From the NCBI GenBank assembly GCA_900471515.1, contig UCFC01000016.1:1-64000 (forward strand): 64,000 nucleotides of DNA, in the 5' to 3' direction. Shown one piece after another: positions 9,345 to 18,489 of this stretch. The notes below the pieces were generated by a model that saw only the letters and a list, made by a program, of their open reading frames with translations, did no database searches and had not been told where the DNA came from. Within the stretch, counting starts at the first letter, position 1, and every line of letters begins with the position of its first letter. The stretch is from Hyphomicrobiales bacterium (GTDB lineage Bacteria; Pseudomonadota; Alphaproteobacteria; Rhizobiales; Rhizobiaceae). The position numbers were made by a program, and so were the translations under genes.

Positions 9345-10480
9345 GCGCTTATCGCTCTGGCAAGGGCACGCTTGCCGAAACGGCGGAGCCTGTTGCCTTC
9401 CGGGTTCTCAAGATCGGGTATGAATATCTTCACCACCGCAAACGGCAGGTTTGCAGGTGTCAGGGGGAGGGCAATCACCGAGCCGATCCCGCTGCTGCGA
9501 AGCCTTGCCAGCAGTTCCCGCAAAAGGACGGATATGTTGCCGGCCGGCCTTGCGACCGCGGCCGTAGATACGGAAGCGGGGGCGGCAAGAAAGGCGTGGC
9601 GGGTCTGTGCAGGAAGAGGTGTCGTGAACAATTCGGGCCAGACATCGTCGCGGGCGCCGCCAATATAGGTCAATCTCGACTGCAGCGCTTCCGTCACGGC
9701 GCGGATTGCCGCCCGCACGCCCCAGGGATGGGCGCCGCTTCCTCCCGTGACCTCAACGAACCGGAGCGGCACTTTGCCGGTAACGGCTGACGGGGCGACG
9801 AGTGCGGTATAGCAGGGAATGGCGATATCGCTCGTGATATCGAAGAGCTTCAAGACGAGCCCGGCAGCCTCGATCCTGTCAACAAGGCCGGAGAGCGCGG
9901 CATCGGAAAAACTTCTCGGATCGACGCAGCATGCATGGCGCTTGTCATCGCCGACGATCTGCCACAGGACATGGGCATCGCGCTCGATCCGTTCCAGGAT
10001 GCCATGAAACATTGCCTCCTCGAGCGTATTGCCCGAGGCGAGCCCGTCCGACGACATCCAGAACCGGTTCCGCCGCGTCCGGTCGAGGAGGGCGGCATCC
10101 CGCGGAACGTGGATCGGCCGGTCGCAAAGCAACTCGGTTGCCAGGCTCCAGACCAGGACCTCGTCTTCGCTCAAAACTCGCTCGCCGCTTGCGACCAGAC
10201 AATCGAGCGGTTCGGCATGGTCGCCCTGGCGTCGCAGCTCTCGTGCCGACGAAACCGTACTGACGGTGACGGGTTCGCCCGCCACGGCGCGCTCCAGGGC
10301 TTCCATCGCCGCCGAGACCTTGGCGTCGATATCTTCCAATCCCTTGCCCTGCGCAATGACCAGGGACCGGGAGTTCGGCGTGAAGGCGCACCAGACCGGA
10401 AGACCGACACAATCGAGATCGGTCTGTCGTGACAGGCGCGTGATGCCCATGGCCTCCAGATAGGGAGCGACACGGGACAA
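9341..10480 (-). CDS. YcaO-like ATP-dependent peptide-backbone-modifying enzyme
   Basis: YcaO enzymes use ATP to activate a peptide amide for cyclodehydration or thioamide formation. The ATP/Mg site is visible: GKGLEDIDAKVSAAMEALER (about 46-64), SSDGLASGNTLEEA with ILERIERDA (about 143-169), and AIRAVTEALQSR later. The C terminus lacks the proline-rich tail of azoline-forming YcaO proteins, and the TfuA partner points to thioamidation. The listed start is a TTG with no good ribosome binding site. The frame stays open 22 codons further to the stop of the 72-aa gene, and those residues (SDRTIAPRDTLSRV) look like family sequence. A CTG at 10534, 9 bases after GAAGG, is therefore a possible true start. 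Confidence 0.88.
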   Translation of the reverse strand: MSRVAPYLEAMGITRLSRQTDLDCVGLPVWCAFTPNSRSLVIAQGKGLEDIDAKVSAAMEALERAVAGEPVTVSTVSSARELRRQGDHAEPLDCLVASGERVLSEDEVLVWSLATELLCDRPIHVPRDAALLDRTRRNRFWMSSDGLASGNTLEEAMFHGILERIERDAHVLWQIVGDDKRHACCVDPRSFSDAALSGLVDRIEAAGLVLKLFDITSDIAIPCYTALVAPSAVTGKVPLRFVEVTGGSGAHPWGVRAAIRAVTEALQSRLTYIGGARDDVWPELFTTPLPAQTRHAFLAAPASVSTAAVARPAGNISVLLRELLARLRSSGIGSVIALPLTPANLPFAVVKIFIPDLENPEGNRLRRFGKRALARAISA

Positions 10481-10546
10481 TGTGTCCCGCGGCGCAATCG
10501 TCCGGTCGGAATAAGGATCGGGATGACCGGTCAGCGGCGCGCGCCT

Positions 10547-10765
10547 TCAGCCGTCCACGTGACCGGAGAAGACAGTCTGCGCCGACGAAACGGCGACAGC
10601 GAAATCGACATTCTTGATCAATGTGCCGCCGCCTTCTCGCTGCTTGATGGCTGCCGCCAGATCGCCGCTGGCAGGCACCTGCAGCGGCGTCACGGTCCCC
10701 GCACCGATATCCACCAGCCAAAGCCCCTTGTCGCCCGACACACCCAATACAACCACTTTCGCCAT
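10547..10765 (-). CDS. 72-aa protein upstream of YcaO, candidate substrate or partner
   Basis: An unrecognised small protein with a clear GGAGG 6 bases before its ATG. It starts 11 bases after the stop of the SARP-like gene. The sequence runs MAKVVVLGVSGDKGLWLVDI, then a Gly-rich middle (KQREGGGTLIKN) and ends FSGHVDG. It has no Cys, signal peptide or membrane segment and reads like a small beta-rich fold rather than a disordered leader peptide. Its position between the regulators and YcaO/TfuA makes it the best candidate for the modified polypeptide or a carrier protein. Its stop lies in frame with YcaO. Confidence 0.7.
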   Translation of the reverse strand: MAKVVVLGVSGDKGLWLVDIGAGTVTPLQVPASGDLAAAIKQREGGGTLIKNVDFAVAVSSAQTVFSGHVDG

Positions 10766-10776
10766 AAAATCCTCCG

Positions 10777-12618
10777 TCAGCTTTTTGAAAATCCGGCCTT
10801 GAAAAGACCGTCCCGGTAAAGCTCTTTCTGCCACTGCTCCTTGAATGGCACCAAGGCGAGCCATTTCTCGACTTCGAAAGCGGGATTGAGAAGCTCGGCG
10901 CGCTGCCGATAGAACTGTGCCCGTTTTCGGTCGCCGATCATTGCGCAGCTGGCGGCTGCGATGCGATAGGCCGGTGCCTTGTCTTTCATCCGATCGACAT
11001 AGGCGAGCGCCTCTTCGTAACGTTCGAGGAAGTAGCTCGCCCCGGCCGCGCACCAGAGGTAGGCGTCGGGTGCGATCGGATTGAGCGAGATCGCCTTCCT
11101 GATTTTCTCCAGCGCATCCTGGGGCCGCGACGCATGGACCAGCGTGTCGGCATGGCTGTAGATCACATCGGCATAGTGCGGGCTGAGGCTTTCGGCGAGG
11201 CCGAGGGCTGCAACGCTGTCGTCGACGGCGCCCTGGTAGAGCTTTGTCACGCCCAGTTCCCGATGCCCCGCCGCCGATTCCGAATCTCTCTCTATCGCCC
11301 GCAGCGCCTGATCTTCCGCGAGCTGCAGCAGGTCGGGATCGCCCTGCGCAGTCAGCAGCCACTCGCTGGTAAACGTCCGCGACAGGCCCGTGAACGCGGG
11401 CGCATAGTCCGGAGAGAAATGCAGGGCGCGCTTGAAGGACTTGCGCGCACGCCGGATGTCCGGCAAGCTCAGCTTGGTAAGCAGGCCGGCACCGACGAGA
11501 TAGGAATGGTAGGCCTGAGGCTCCGCCTCGTTGCGAAGGCGAATGCTTTCGTTCCGCTTCAATTGCCCCGAAACGGCGTCCGCAAGTCTCTGCGCGATCA
11601 ATCGTCTCTGCGTCGGCAGGGTTTCGACCGCCATGTCGAACCGGGCGGCCCACAAAATCTCGTCGGTCGGGAAATAGATGAGTTGCGCATAGAGCCCCTC
11701 TCCGGAAAGCCGCGTGTCCAGGAGGTAGGAAATGGAATGTCGCTGAACGACGGTCGCCTTGTCGGAATCGCGGCGGATCTGCTCGGCCGTATGGGGTGCG
11801 ACAACGGATATGTTGCGCAGGGCGCAGAGCTCGATCGTGACATCCTCGATAAGGGCGTCGGCAATTGCAGCCTCTCGTGTCAGGGCCGCGGCGCCGGGGG
11901 GCAGCAGCACAAGGCGTGGCGCTGCTGTCGCAGTAATGGTTTGCGGCGGGCCGGCGTCTTGCCGCTCGATGACGCGACTGCCCGCCATTGCCACGGCTCT
12001 CGCCATCGGCGGCTGGCGTTGCGAATGATCTTCTGCCGTGCCGCGCAGGATCGAGCGAATCTGTTCGTCACCCGGAAAGGCTTCGAGAAGCTGAAGCCCC
12101 GAGCGGCGCAGAAGGCGGCGCTGTTCGTCATCGCGAATATGGTCCGCAGCCCTGACAAAGACGTCTCGAAGGGTGAGAAGATGCAGCTGCCGTTCGCGCT
12201 CGATCCAAGCATCGATTGCCCTGGTCGATGCACTGAGACCGGGAATGAAGCCGCGTTGCACAAGGTCGCTGATGGCCGCCAGCTGCGCCACCGGCTCGTC
12301 TTCCTTCCGCAATAGGTCGAGATCGACCGAAATGGCGTTCCGGTTCAGGGTGACGAAAGGCGGCCCGAAGTCCAATATCTGTTCGTCGGATGTCGCCGGC
12401 GTTTCGCGAATGCGCGAAATCAGCTTGCGCAAATTGAGATCGGCAAGATGATCTCCCGTTTCGTTCCAGAGGAACCGCGCAAGCTCCTGCCGGCTGCGCT
12501 GCTGATCCGGCGACGAATGCAGATAGGCGAGCATCACCAGAGCCTTGACCGGATAGCGGATCGCCACGCCCAGGCCGTCTGTCAGTCGCAATTCGCCAAA
12601 GGTCTGGAGGTGAAGCAC
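10777..12618 (-). CDS. SARP-like (BTAD/TPR) transcriptional regulator
   Basis: A 613-residue regulator. The N terminus (FGELRLTDGLGVAIRYPVKAL... ALVMLAYLHSSP) matches the OmpR-type winged helix and BTAD arrangement of SARP and CadC-like activators. A TolB/adenylate-cyclase-like middle segment follows (LVLLPPGAAALTREAAIADALIEDVTIEL), then TPR-like repeats (about 380-590, for example ARKSFKRALHFSPDYAPAF and ALEKIRKAISLNPIAPDAY). It starts with GTG 8 bases after the XRE gene and ends 11 bases before the 72-aa gene, so all are probably one transcript. It likely controls the YcaO/TfuA cluster. The signal it senses is unknown. Confidence 0.75.
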   Translation of the reverse strand: MLHLQTFGELRLTDGLGVAIRYPVKALVMLAYLHSSPDQQRSRQELARFLWNETGDHLADLNLRKLISRIRETPATSDEQILDFGPPFVTLNRNAISVDLDLLRKEDEPVAQLAAISDLVQRGFIPGLSASTRAIDAWIERERQLHLLTLRDVFVRAADHIRDDEQRRLLRRSGLQLLEAFPGDEQIRSILRGTAEDHSQRQPPMARAVAMAGSRVIERQDAGPPQTITATAAPRLVLLPPGAAALTREAAIADALIEDVTIELCALRNISVVAPHTAEQIRRDSDKATVVQRHSISYLLDTRLSGEGLYAQLIYFPTDEILWAARFDMAVETLPTQRRLIAQRLADAVSGQLKRNESIRLRNEAEPQAYHSYLVGAGLLTKLSLPDIRRARKSFKRALHFSPDYAPAFTGLSRTFTSEWLLTAQGDPDLLQLAEDQALRAIERDSESAAGHRELGVTKLYQGAVDDSVAALGLAESLSPHYADVIYSHADTLVHASRPQDALEKIRKAISLNPIAPDAYLWCAAGASYFLERYEEALAYVDRMKDKAPAYRIAAASCAMIGDRKRAQFYRQRAELLNPAFEVEKWLALVPFKEQWQKELYRDGLFKAGFSKS

Positions 12619-12626
12619 GAAAGCCC

Positions 12627-13061
12627 TCAGGCGCCGGTTTCGGGATGGATGATGTCGTCGATATCGGGATGTGTGTTTCTGGCCAGGCTCTTTGCAAGGG
12701 CGACGAGCTTCTGGCGGATCGTCGGGCTCTCGATTGCCATGAAGGCGCGATTGAGGGCCTGAGCATCCTTCGACGCCAAAAACGCATTCAGATCGTCCCT
12801 GCCATTGCCGACAAGGTTGTAGTCGCTCGGCTCGGTGTCGTTTTCGAAGAAGAACTGTACCGGTACGCCCAATGTCTCGGCGATCGTCTGCAGCCGGCCC
12901 GCACCGATGCGGTTCGTGCCCTTCTCATATTTCTGGATCTGCTGAAAGGTGACGCCGATCCGTTCGGCAAGTCCAACCTGCGATATGCGCAGCAGCTTAC
13001 GGCGTGCCCGCACTCTGCCGCCGACATAGGCATCGATCGAAGTGGGCGATTTGGCCTTCAT
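12627..13061 (-). CDS. XRE-family helix-turn-helix regulator
   Basis: A 144-residue Cro/CI-type repressor-like protein. The helix-turn-helix lies at about 16-70 (RKLLRISQVGLAERIGVTFQQIQKYEKGTNRI), followed by a short C-terminal helical part (DDLNAFLASKDAQALNRAFMAI). A GGAGG stands 6-7 bases before the ATG. This form is common in rhizobia, where many copies exist with unknown targets. It is the first gene of the minus-strand YcaO/TfuA cluster and probably regulates it. Confidence 0.88.
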   Translation of the reverse strand: MKAKSPTSIDAYVGGRVRARRKLLRISQVGLAERIGVTFQQIQKYEKGTNRIGAGRLQTIAETLGVPVQFFFENDTEPSDYNLVGNGRDDLNAFLASKDAQALNRAFMAIESPTIRQKLVALAKSLARNTHPDIDDIIHPETGA

Positions 13062-13402
13062 GGCTGGAACCTCCGGTCAAGGCATAATCATTGCGAGGTT
13101 TGAGTCAAAATGCAACCGAAAGTAATATAATAATTTCCGTGATCGGCGCTGCGGCGCCAGTAACATTTCGCTGATATCCAGCTTTTCTGTATCGGAATCA
13201 TTCGGTTGACCGTTCCGGAATGAGGCGGGAGAAGAAAAGGACCGGGCTTGAACCCTGCTAGATCTGGAGAAATTCTTGAAGGCCGATGCGATGACGGCGA
13301 GGCTCCCCTTCGGATTGCCGATTGCGGCGCGGCGACAGATCGATCAGAGTCCTTGCCGGATCCGGGCGGGGCGCTGTAGGGAAGGTCTGCACGGAGAGCG
13401 TC
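13062..13402. other. Intergenic region between divergent XRE and cupin genes
   Basis: About 340 bases without a convincing gene. It must hold the promoter of the XRE/YcaO/TfuA cluster on the minus strand and that of the cupin gene on the plus strand. A TTGACT-like element is readable on the minus strand at 13108-13103. The part near 13120-13200 is AT-richer than the flanks. I see no strong palindrome, RNA gene or repeat. Confidence 0.5.
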
Positions 13403-14089
13403 ATGCGCAGGACAATCAAACGAGAAGCAGATCTACTCATCACGGATGAGAAAGAGCCGGTGAAACGCAGGCTGCGCGAACGGGGCGCGGCCGAACGCCC
13501 GGTCGAACTCGACAATTTTCTGAATTTGCTGGCCCGCGCGATGCTGCATCCATCGGCTTCGACGATGGCGAGTTTTGTCGCGGGCAAAGTCTTTCAAAAG
13601 CTTGAGCGCACGGGAACGCTGCGCGACAAGCAGCCCCAAGATACCGGAATCCCCTCCGGCCTCGAGGCTGCTCTTCAAAACGCAATCGCCGCCCGAGATA
13701 TTTACGCCGAGGTCGCGCAGAGCGTTCGGCGCCTCGCCGGATCGCTCGTTTGGATCAGGGGCAGAAGCGGGCCATTTGCCAGCCTGAATTTTGAGAAGGC
13801 CCATGCCCACAGCGTGATTGTCGGCCCGGGCGGCCTTGAAGACCGGGCCGATATCCGGGTCGGCCTCACATATATGGAACCCTACAGCCGGTTTCCCGAC
13901 CATGTGCAGCGGTTTTCCCGCGCCTTCCTGCTCTTGTCCCCCTGCGAGCTTTCAATTGCCGGAGCGAGCTGGATTTCGACCGGAATCGGCGGTGTCTTTG
14001 CTGCCGAAGCGGGACAGTCATTCGCCATGCGTTGCACCACCACCCCGCTTCTTGCGGTCTGGTGTCACGTTGAAGAGACCGGAAGATAA
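13403..14089 (+). CDS. DMSP-lyase-family cupin with altered metal site
   Basis: A 228-residue protein whose C-terminal half follows the cupin pattern I know from the dimethylsulfoniopropionate-lyase family (AHAHSVIVGPGGLEDRADIRVGL, then YSRFPDHV, GIGGVFAAEAGQSFAM and TPLLAVWCHVE). The usual metal motif of a His-rich PDHxHPPEExY type is here PDHVQRFSRAF, and the late His is missing in AGQSFAM. If the alignment is right, the protein has kept the fold and lost most metal ligands. The ATG at 13403 has GGAG 6 bases upstream. Its function is unknown; DMSP cleavage should not be assumed. Confidence 0.5.
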   Translation: MRRTIKREADLLITDEKEPVKRRLRERGAAERPVELDNFLNLLARAMLHPSASTMASFVAGKVFQKLERTGTLRDKQPQDTGIPSGLEAALQNAIAARDIYAEVAQSVRRLAGSLVWIRGRSGPFASLNFEKAHAHSVIVGPGGLEDRADIRVGLTYMEPYSRFPDHVQRFSRAFLLLSPCELSIAGASWISTGIGGVFAAEAGQSFAMRCTTTPLLAVWCHVEETGR

Positions 14090-14296
14090 ACGGCAGGATG
14101 CTGACACCTTCCGTCGTGGGGGGCTTCAGTGATGCCGGCAAGTGCGCGGTATCGCAACAGGTGATCGCAGCCGTCAATCCGGCAAATTTTCGTAGCCAGC
14201 TGCCAAGGGGTGTTTCTCTGTGGCTGCAGCGCTCCAGATATTAGCGAGGCGCAGGCACGTCGATGCCGGCAAGCCGCCAATCGAGGGAGACGTTCC

Positions 14297-15580
14297 ATGA
14301 CTGCACCGCATCCTCCAAGAACCCATATCGGCAATCATCCCCTGCATCCGGAAACCCAGATGCTGAACTATGGTTACGACCCGGAACTCTCCGAAGGCGC
14401 CGTCAAGCCGCCGGTCTTCCTGACGTCCACGTTCGTTTTCAACTCCGCCGAAGACGGCCGCGATTTCTTCGATTACGTCTCTGGCCGGAAAGAGCCGCCG
14501 GAGGGCAAGGGAGCAGGCCTCGTCTATTCGCGCTTCAACCATCCGAACAGCGAGATCGTCGAGGACCGCCTGGCGGTCTACGAGCGGGCCGAGAGCGGTG
14601 CGGTGTTTTCGTCGGGAATGTCGGCCATCGCGACGGTCCTGCTCGCCTTCGTGCGCCCGGGAGATGCCATCCTCCACTCGCAGCCGCTTTATGGCGGGAC
14701 GGAAACGTTGCTTGCGAAGACCTTCCTCAATTTTGGCGTTTCCGCCGTCGGTTTCGCCGATGGCGTCAGCGAGGCCTCGGTAGGGGCCGCAGCCGAGGAG
14801 GCAATGGTGAAGGGCCGCGTTTCGGTCATCCTCATCGAGACGCCGGCAAACCCGACGAACAGCCTTGTCGATGTCGCGATGATCCGACGCGTTGCCGATG
14901 CGATCGGTCAGAGGCAGGGACACACGCCCATTGTCGCCTGCGACAACACATTGCTCGGCCCGGTCTTCCAGCGTCCGATCGAACATGGCGCAGATATCTC
15001 CCTTTATTCCCTCACCAAATATGTCGGCGGCCATTCGGATCTGATTGCCGGCGCGGCGCTCGGCAGCCGGGCGCTCATCAGACAGGTGAAGGCGCTTCGC
15101 GGCGCCATCGGCACGCAGCTCGACCCGCATTCGTGCTGGATGCTCGGGCGTTCGCTCGAAACGCTGCAGATCCGCATGGAGCGGGCCGACAGCAATGCCA
15201 GGGCAGTTGCGGATTTCCTCCGGCAGCATCCCAAGGTCGAGACGATCCATTACCTGCCTTACAGCGATCCCGGCTCTGCCGTCGGCAGGACCTTTGCGGC
15301 CCAGTGCAGCGGCGCCGGTTCGACGTTCTCTTTCGATATCCAGGGCGGCCAGCCAGCCTCGTTCCGGTTTCTGAACGCGCTGAAAATCTTCAAGCTTGCC
15401 GTCAGCCTCGGCGGAACGGAATCCCTGGCATCGCATCCGGCAACCATGACGCATTCGGGCGTGCCGGCCGAGGTGCGTCAGCGCATCGGCGTCCTCGATG
15501 CGACGATCAGGTTATCGATCGGCATCGAACATCCAGACGACCTGATCGCCGATCTCACGCTGGCGCTCGATGCGGCGTAA
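14297..15580 (+). CDS. Cys/Met-metabolism PLP-dependent enzyme (cystathionine gamma-synthase / methionine gamma-lyase family)
   Basis: A fold-type I PLP enzyme of 427 residues acting in trans-sulfuration or sulfur amino acid cleavage. Visible motifs are [20 protein letters not shown] (about 77-96), SSGMSAI (105-111), ETPANPTN (181-188), ACDNTLLGP (214-222) and the PLP lysine Lys241 in [12 protein letters not shown]. The ATG at 14297 follows GAGGGAGA, so it is chosen over one 87 bases upstream. The long acidic insert after [10 protein letters not shown] is typical of a subgroup annotated only as family members. I cannot decide between synthase and gamma-lyase. Confidence 0.85.
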   Translation: MTAPHPPRTHIGNHPLHPETQMLNYGYDPELSEGAVKPPVFLTSTFVFNSAEDGRDFFDYVSGRKEPPEGKGAGLVYSRFNHPNSEIVEDRLAVYERAESGAVFSSGMSAIATVLLAFVRPGDAILHSQPLYGGTETLLAKTFLNFGVSAVGFADGVSEASVGAAAEEAMVKGRVSVILIETPANPTNSLVDVAMIRRVADAIGQRQGHTPIVACDNTLLGPVFQRPIEHGADISLYSLTKYVGGHSDLIAGAALGSRALIRQVKALRGAIGTQLDPHSCWMLGRSLETLQIRMERADSNARAVADFLRQHPKVETIHYLPYSDPGSAVGRTFAAQCSGAGSTFSFDIQGGQPASFRFLNALKIFKLAVSLGGTESLASHPATMTHSGVPAEVRQRIGVLDATIRLSIGIEHPDDLIADLTLALDAA

Positions 15581-15728
15581 GCCTCGCAAATTCGAGCACT
15601 ATCGGCCGCATCGGCGGCGGGGATAGCGTTTCCGCCCGCTGGCGGCCAGAAATGCGTGCGCAGCCATTGTCCTCGGCGCGCTACGCGCCATGTGATTGCT
15701 CTTGGCAACAGCTTCACAGGAGGGGCAG

Positions 15729-16016
15729 ATGGCATCGAACGAGGATCGCATCAGGCAGCGTGCCTACGAAATCTGGGAGCGGGAAGGCCGGCCCCACGGT
15801 GAGGACCTGAAACATTGGCTGCAGGCGTTTCAGGAAATCGTCGCTAGCGTCGAGACGGATGGCCAGGCTGCCAGGAAACCTCGCTCCGCAAAGGCAGCGA
15901 GCGCTCCGGCAAAGCCGAAAAGTGCAGCGAAGGCGAAGGGCGGTGCCCAGAGCGTTCCGACGACATCCCCGCCACCAAAGCCGGCCAAGACAACCGGGAG
16001 CGTGACGCGACACTGA
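15729..16016 (+). CDS. DUF2934 domain-containing protein
   Basis: A 95-residue protein with a DUF2934 helix pair at the N terminus (IRQRAYEIWEREGRPHGEDLKHWLQA) and a low-complexity Ala/Lys/Pro tail. AGGAGGGG stands just before the ATG at 15729. Such proteins are common in rhizobia and their function is unknown. The basic tail could contact nucleic acid, which is only a guess. Confidence 0.8.
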   Translation: MASNEDRIRQRAYEIWEREGRPHGEDLKHWLQAFQEIVASVETDGQAARKPRSAKAASAPAKPKSAAKAKGGAQSVPTTSPPPKPAKTTGSVTRH

Positions 16017-16210
16017 ACCGAGCGGGATGTCGGGTTATCGGCGGCGAAGAGGCGGCAATCGAACGGTTGGCGAGAGGTCGCGGGACCTGAAAGTCCAGTC
16101 CTGTTTGCGGTGCAGCAAAGACGAGGGACACGCGGGCTCGTAGGGCAGGGCGGCCGAAAATGAATTGCGGTATCTCGGCATGAGGCCGGCCTCATGCGGA
16201 GCTATCGTTC

Positions 16211-18379
16211 ATGCGTTTGTCTGACGTCGCGATTACAAAGAGAATTCTGCTCTCCGTCTGCCTTCCGCTGCTCGTCGTGGCTGGTCTTTCCTATGACAGG
16301 CTCGACGGAAGCCTGCGCGCCTACCAGGAAGCCAGGACCCTGGTCAGCGTCACCGAGCAGGTTTCGGACATTGCCAATGCCATTCATCAGCTGCAGACCG
16401 AGCGTGGGCAGTCCGCGACCCTGCTTGGCCGGGGTGCTCCGGACAAAGCGGGTCAGCTCAGGAATACGCGGCTGGAGGCAGACCGGCTGGTATCGGCCGC
16501 GCTGCAGGCGTGGCCCGCAAGCCGGAAGCTTCAATCCGGTGTCGGACCGGAGGAATTGTCGGCGCTGACCGCGTTTCGCAAGCAGGTCGATGAAGGCGCT
16601 GTGACATCGGATGAGAGCAATCTGTTCTACACGCGCCTCATCGGCCGTTTCCTTGCCATGTCTCATGCGCTGGCCTCTCCGGCCACGGCGAGCGGAATGA
16701 TGTCGCAGATTGCCGGCTACAACCAACTTTCTCTCGCAAAGGAATTTGCCGGCCAGGAACGGGCTCTCGGCAATGCGACGATTTCCTCGGGCCGTGTCGA
16801 TACCGGGAAAATCCTGAAGCTTTCCTCGCTCTACGGCGCACAGGCCGTGCTGCTCGATGAATTCAGGCAGATCCATCCCGCGCTTGCACAGGAGATCGAC
16901 GCCGTCTCTCCGGACAGGCCGTCGGTGCTTGCAACGATGCGCCAAAACCTGATCAGCGGCGGGGCGAGCATCGACCTCAGCAGCTGGGATGCGGCGCAAT
17001 GGCATAAGGCCGCGTCCGAGCGCATCGATGCCATGCATGTCATGGAAGGCAAGGTACTGTCCTCCCTGCGGGCAGATGCCGAAGGCCGGGAGCGGCGGCA
17101 ATTGCGGGCCCTGGTGATCATCGGTCTGGTATTGGGCCTGGCGACCGGCCTCGCCTTGTTCCTGTCGATCTCCATCGGGCTTGGCGTCGCGCGTCCGCTG
17201 AAGCAGCTCACCGGGGCGGTGGAGCGGCTGGCCGATGGGCAGGCGGACGAGGCCTCGGTCGCCATCACCAGCAGGGATGAGATCGGCACGCTGGCGCAGG
17301 CCGTCCGTCACGCCACCGAGGCGGCAAGAAGCCGGGCCGTTTTCGAGCACGAGCAGGAAATGCTTCGCCTCGCAGAAAGTCAGGCAGAGACCGAGAGACG
17401 GGAACGGGAGCGGGCGATCCGCGCCGGCGAACTGGAAAGCGCCGTGCACGAGTTGAACCGCGGTCTCCGGGAGCTGGCCGACGGCAACCTTCGCTATCGG
17501 ATCGAGCGGCCGCTGGCGGCAGACCTGGAGATGCTGCGCCTTGGATATAATCAATCCGTCGAAGCGCTCGAGAGCGTCGTGTCCCTTGCCGGAAACAATG
17601 CCCGGTCGATCGACGAAGCCTGCGGCGATCTCCATGCCGCCGCCGATGATCTTGCCCGGCGCACCGCTGGCCAGGCGACCGCCATCGAGGAAGCCTCCGC
17701 GGCGCTGGAGGAGGTTGCCGCGGCGGTCAAGATGCTGGCTGGCGGCGCGGAGGAAGCAAAGATATCCGTCGGCATCGCCAATGCCGATACGGCCGAGGCG
17801 AGTAAGATCGCTGCCGATACCTTTGCCGCCATGCAGGCGATAAACAGATCGTCCGACCAGATAGGACAGATCATCGGCGTCATTGACGAGATCGCCTTCC
17901 AGACCAACCTGCTGGCGCTCAATGCCGGCGTGGAGGCCGCCAGAGCGGGAGAGGCGGGCAAGGGATTTGCCGTCGTCGCCCAGGAAGTGCGTGAACTCGC
18001 GCAGCGTTCTGCTCTTGCCGCACGCGAGATCAAGAAGCTCGTCGAGCAGGTGTCGAAGGATGTGTCGGGCGGTGTAACCCTGGTCGGCAAGGCCGGCGAA
18101 GCGCTGACCGGCATCGACAAGCATGTCGAAGTCATCAGCCGGCAGATCACCACGATCGTGCAGTCCTCGGTCGAACAATCCGTCGCGCTCGCGCAAATCA
18201 CGACGACGGTCGGCCAGCTCGACCAGATCACGCAACAGAATGCGTCCATGGTCGAGCTGACGAATGCCGCCAGCGGTTCTCTTGCGGCTCAGGCCGAGGA
18301 TCTGAGGATACAGCTCGAGACGTTTCAAGCCGGCCACGGGCCGGGAAGCGATCTGCCGCGAGCGTCCGAAGCGGCCTGA
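16211..18379 (+). CDS. Methyl-accepting chemotaxis protein with nitrate-sensing (NIT) domain
   Basis: A transmembrane chemoreceptor of 722 residues. A first membrane segment lies at about 10-28. The periplasmic NIT domain (about 45-285) begins with the diagnostic [16 protein letters not shown] second membrane segment (about 297-322), HAMP regions and a methyl-accepting signalling domain follow, with the hairpin tip [28 protein letters not shown] present in full. NIT domains are associated with nitrate/nitrite sensing. Its position next to the nitrate reductase cluster supports that ligand. A GGAG is 10 bases before the ATG. Confidence 0.9.
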   Translation: MRLSDVAITKRILLSVCLPLLVVAGLSYDRLDGSLRAYQEARTLVSVTEQVSDIANAIHQLQTERGQSATLLGRGAPDKAGQLRNTRLEADRLVSAALQAWPASRKLQSGVGPEELSALTAFRKQVDEGAVTSDESNLFYTRLIGRFLAMSHALASPATASGMMSQIAGYNQLSLAKEFAGQERALGNATISSGRVDTGKILKLSSLYGAQAVLLDEFRQIHPALAQEIDAVSPDRPSVLATMRQNLISGGASIDLSSWDAAQWHKAASERIDAMHVMEGKVLSSLRADAEGRERRQLRALVIIGLVLGLATGLALFLSISIGLGVARPLKQLTGAVERLADGQADEASVAITSRDEIGTLAQAVRHATEAARSRAVFEHEQEMLRLAESQAETERRERERAIRAGELESAVHELNRGLRELADGNLRYRIERPLAADLEMLRLGYNQSVEALESVVSLAGNNARSIDEACGDLHAAADDLARRTAGQATAIEEASAALEEVAAAVKMLAGGAEEAKISVGIANADTAEASKIAADTFAAMQAINRSSDQIGQIIGVIDEIAFQTNLLALNAGVEAARAGEAGKGFAVVAQEVRELAQRSALAAREIKKLVEQVSKDVSGGVTLVGKAGEALTGIDKHVEVISRQITTIVQSSVEQSVALAQITTTVGQLDQITQQNASMVELTNAASGSLAAQAEDLRIQLETFQAGHGPGSDLPRASEAA

Positions 18380-18489
18380 CCGTGCAGCATGTTCCATGAG
18401 GGGCGTCTCCGTTCGCTTGCCGCGGCGCGCATGCCGGTGCGAAAGGGAAAGCCGGACTGAGACGGCGCAGCCTTCGGCTGCCCCGGCAA

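Noticed and set aside
8280..10480. Trifolitoxin biosynthesis locus
   Set aside because: A TfuA protein is present, but no tfxABCDEFG-like genes or trifolitoxin precursor are seen.
10766..11653. Long upstream extension of the 72-aa frame into the SARP-like gene
   Set aside because: The extension is Arg/Gly-rich shadow sequence; a GGAGG and ATG at 10765 define the true start.
16202..18397. A 731-residue open frame antisense to the chemoreceptor
   Set aside because: No family pattern, and the plus strand carries a full NIT/HAMP/signalling protein.
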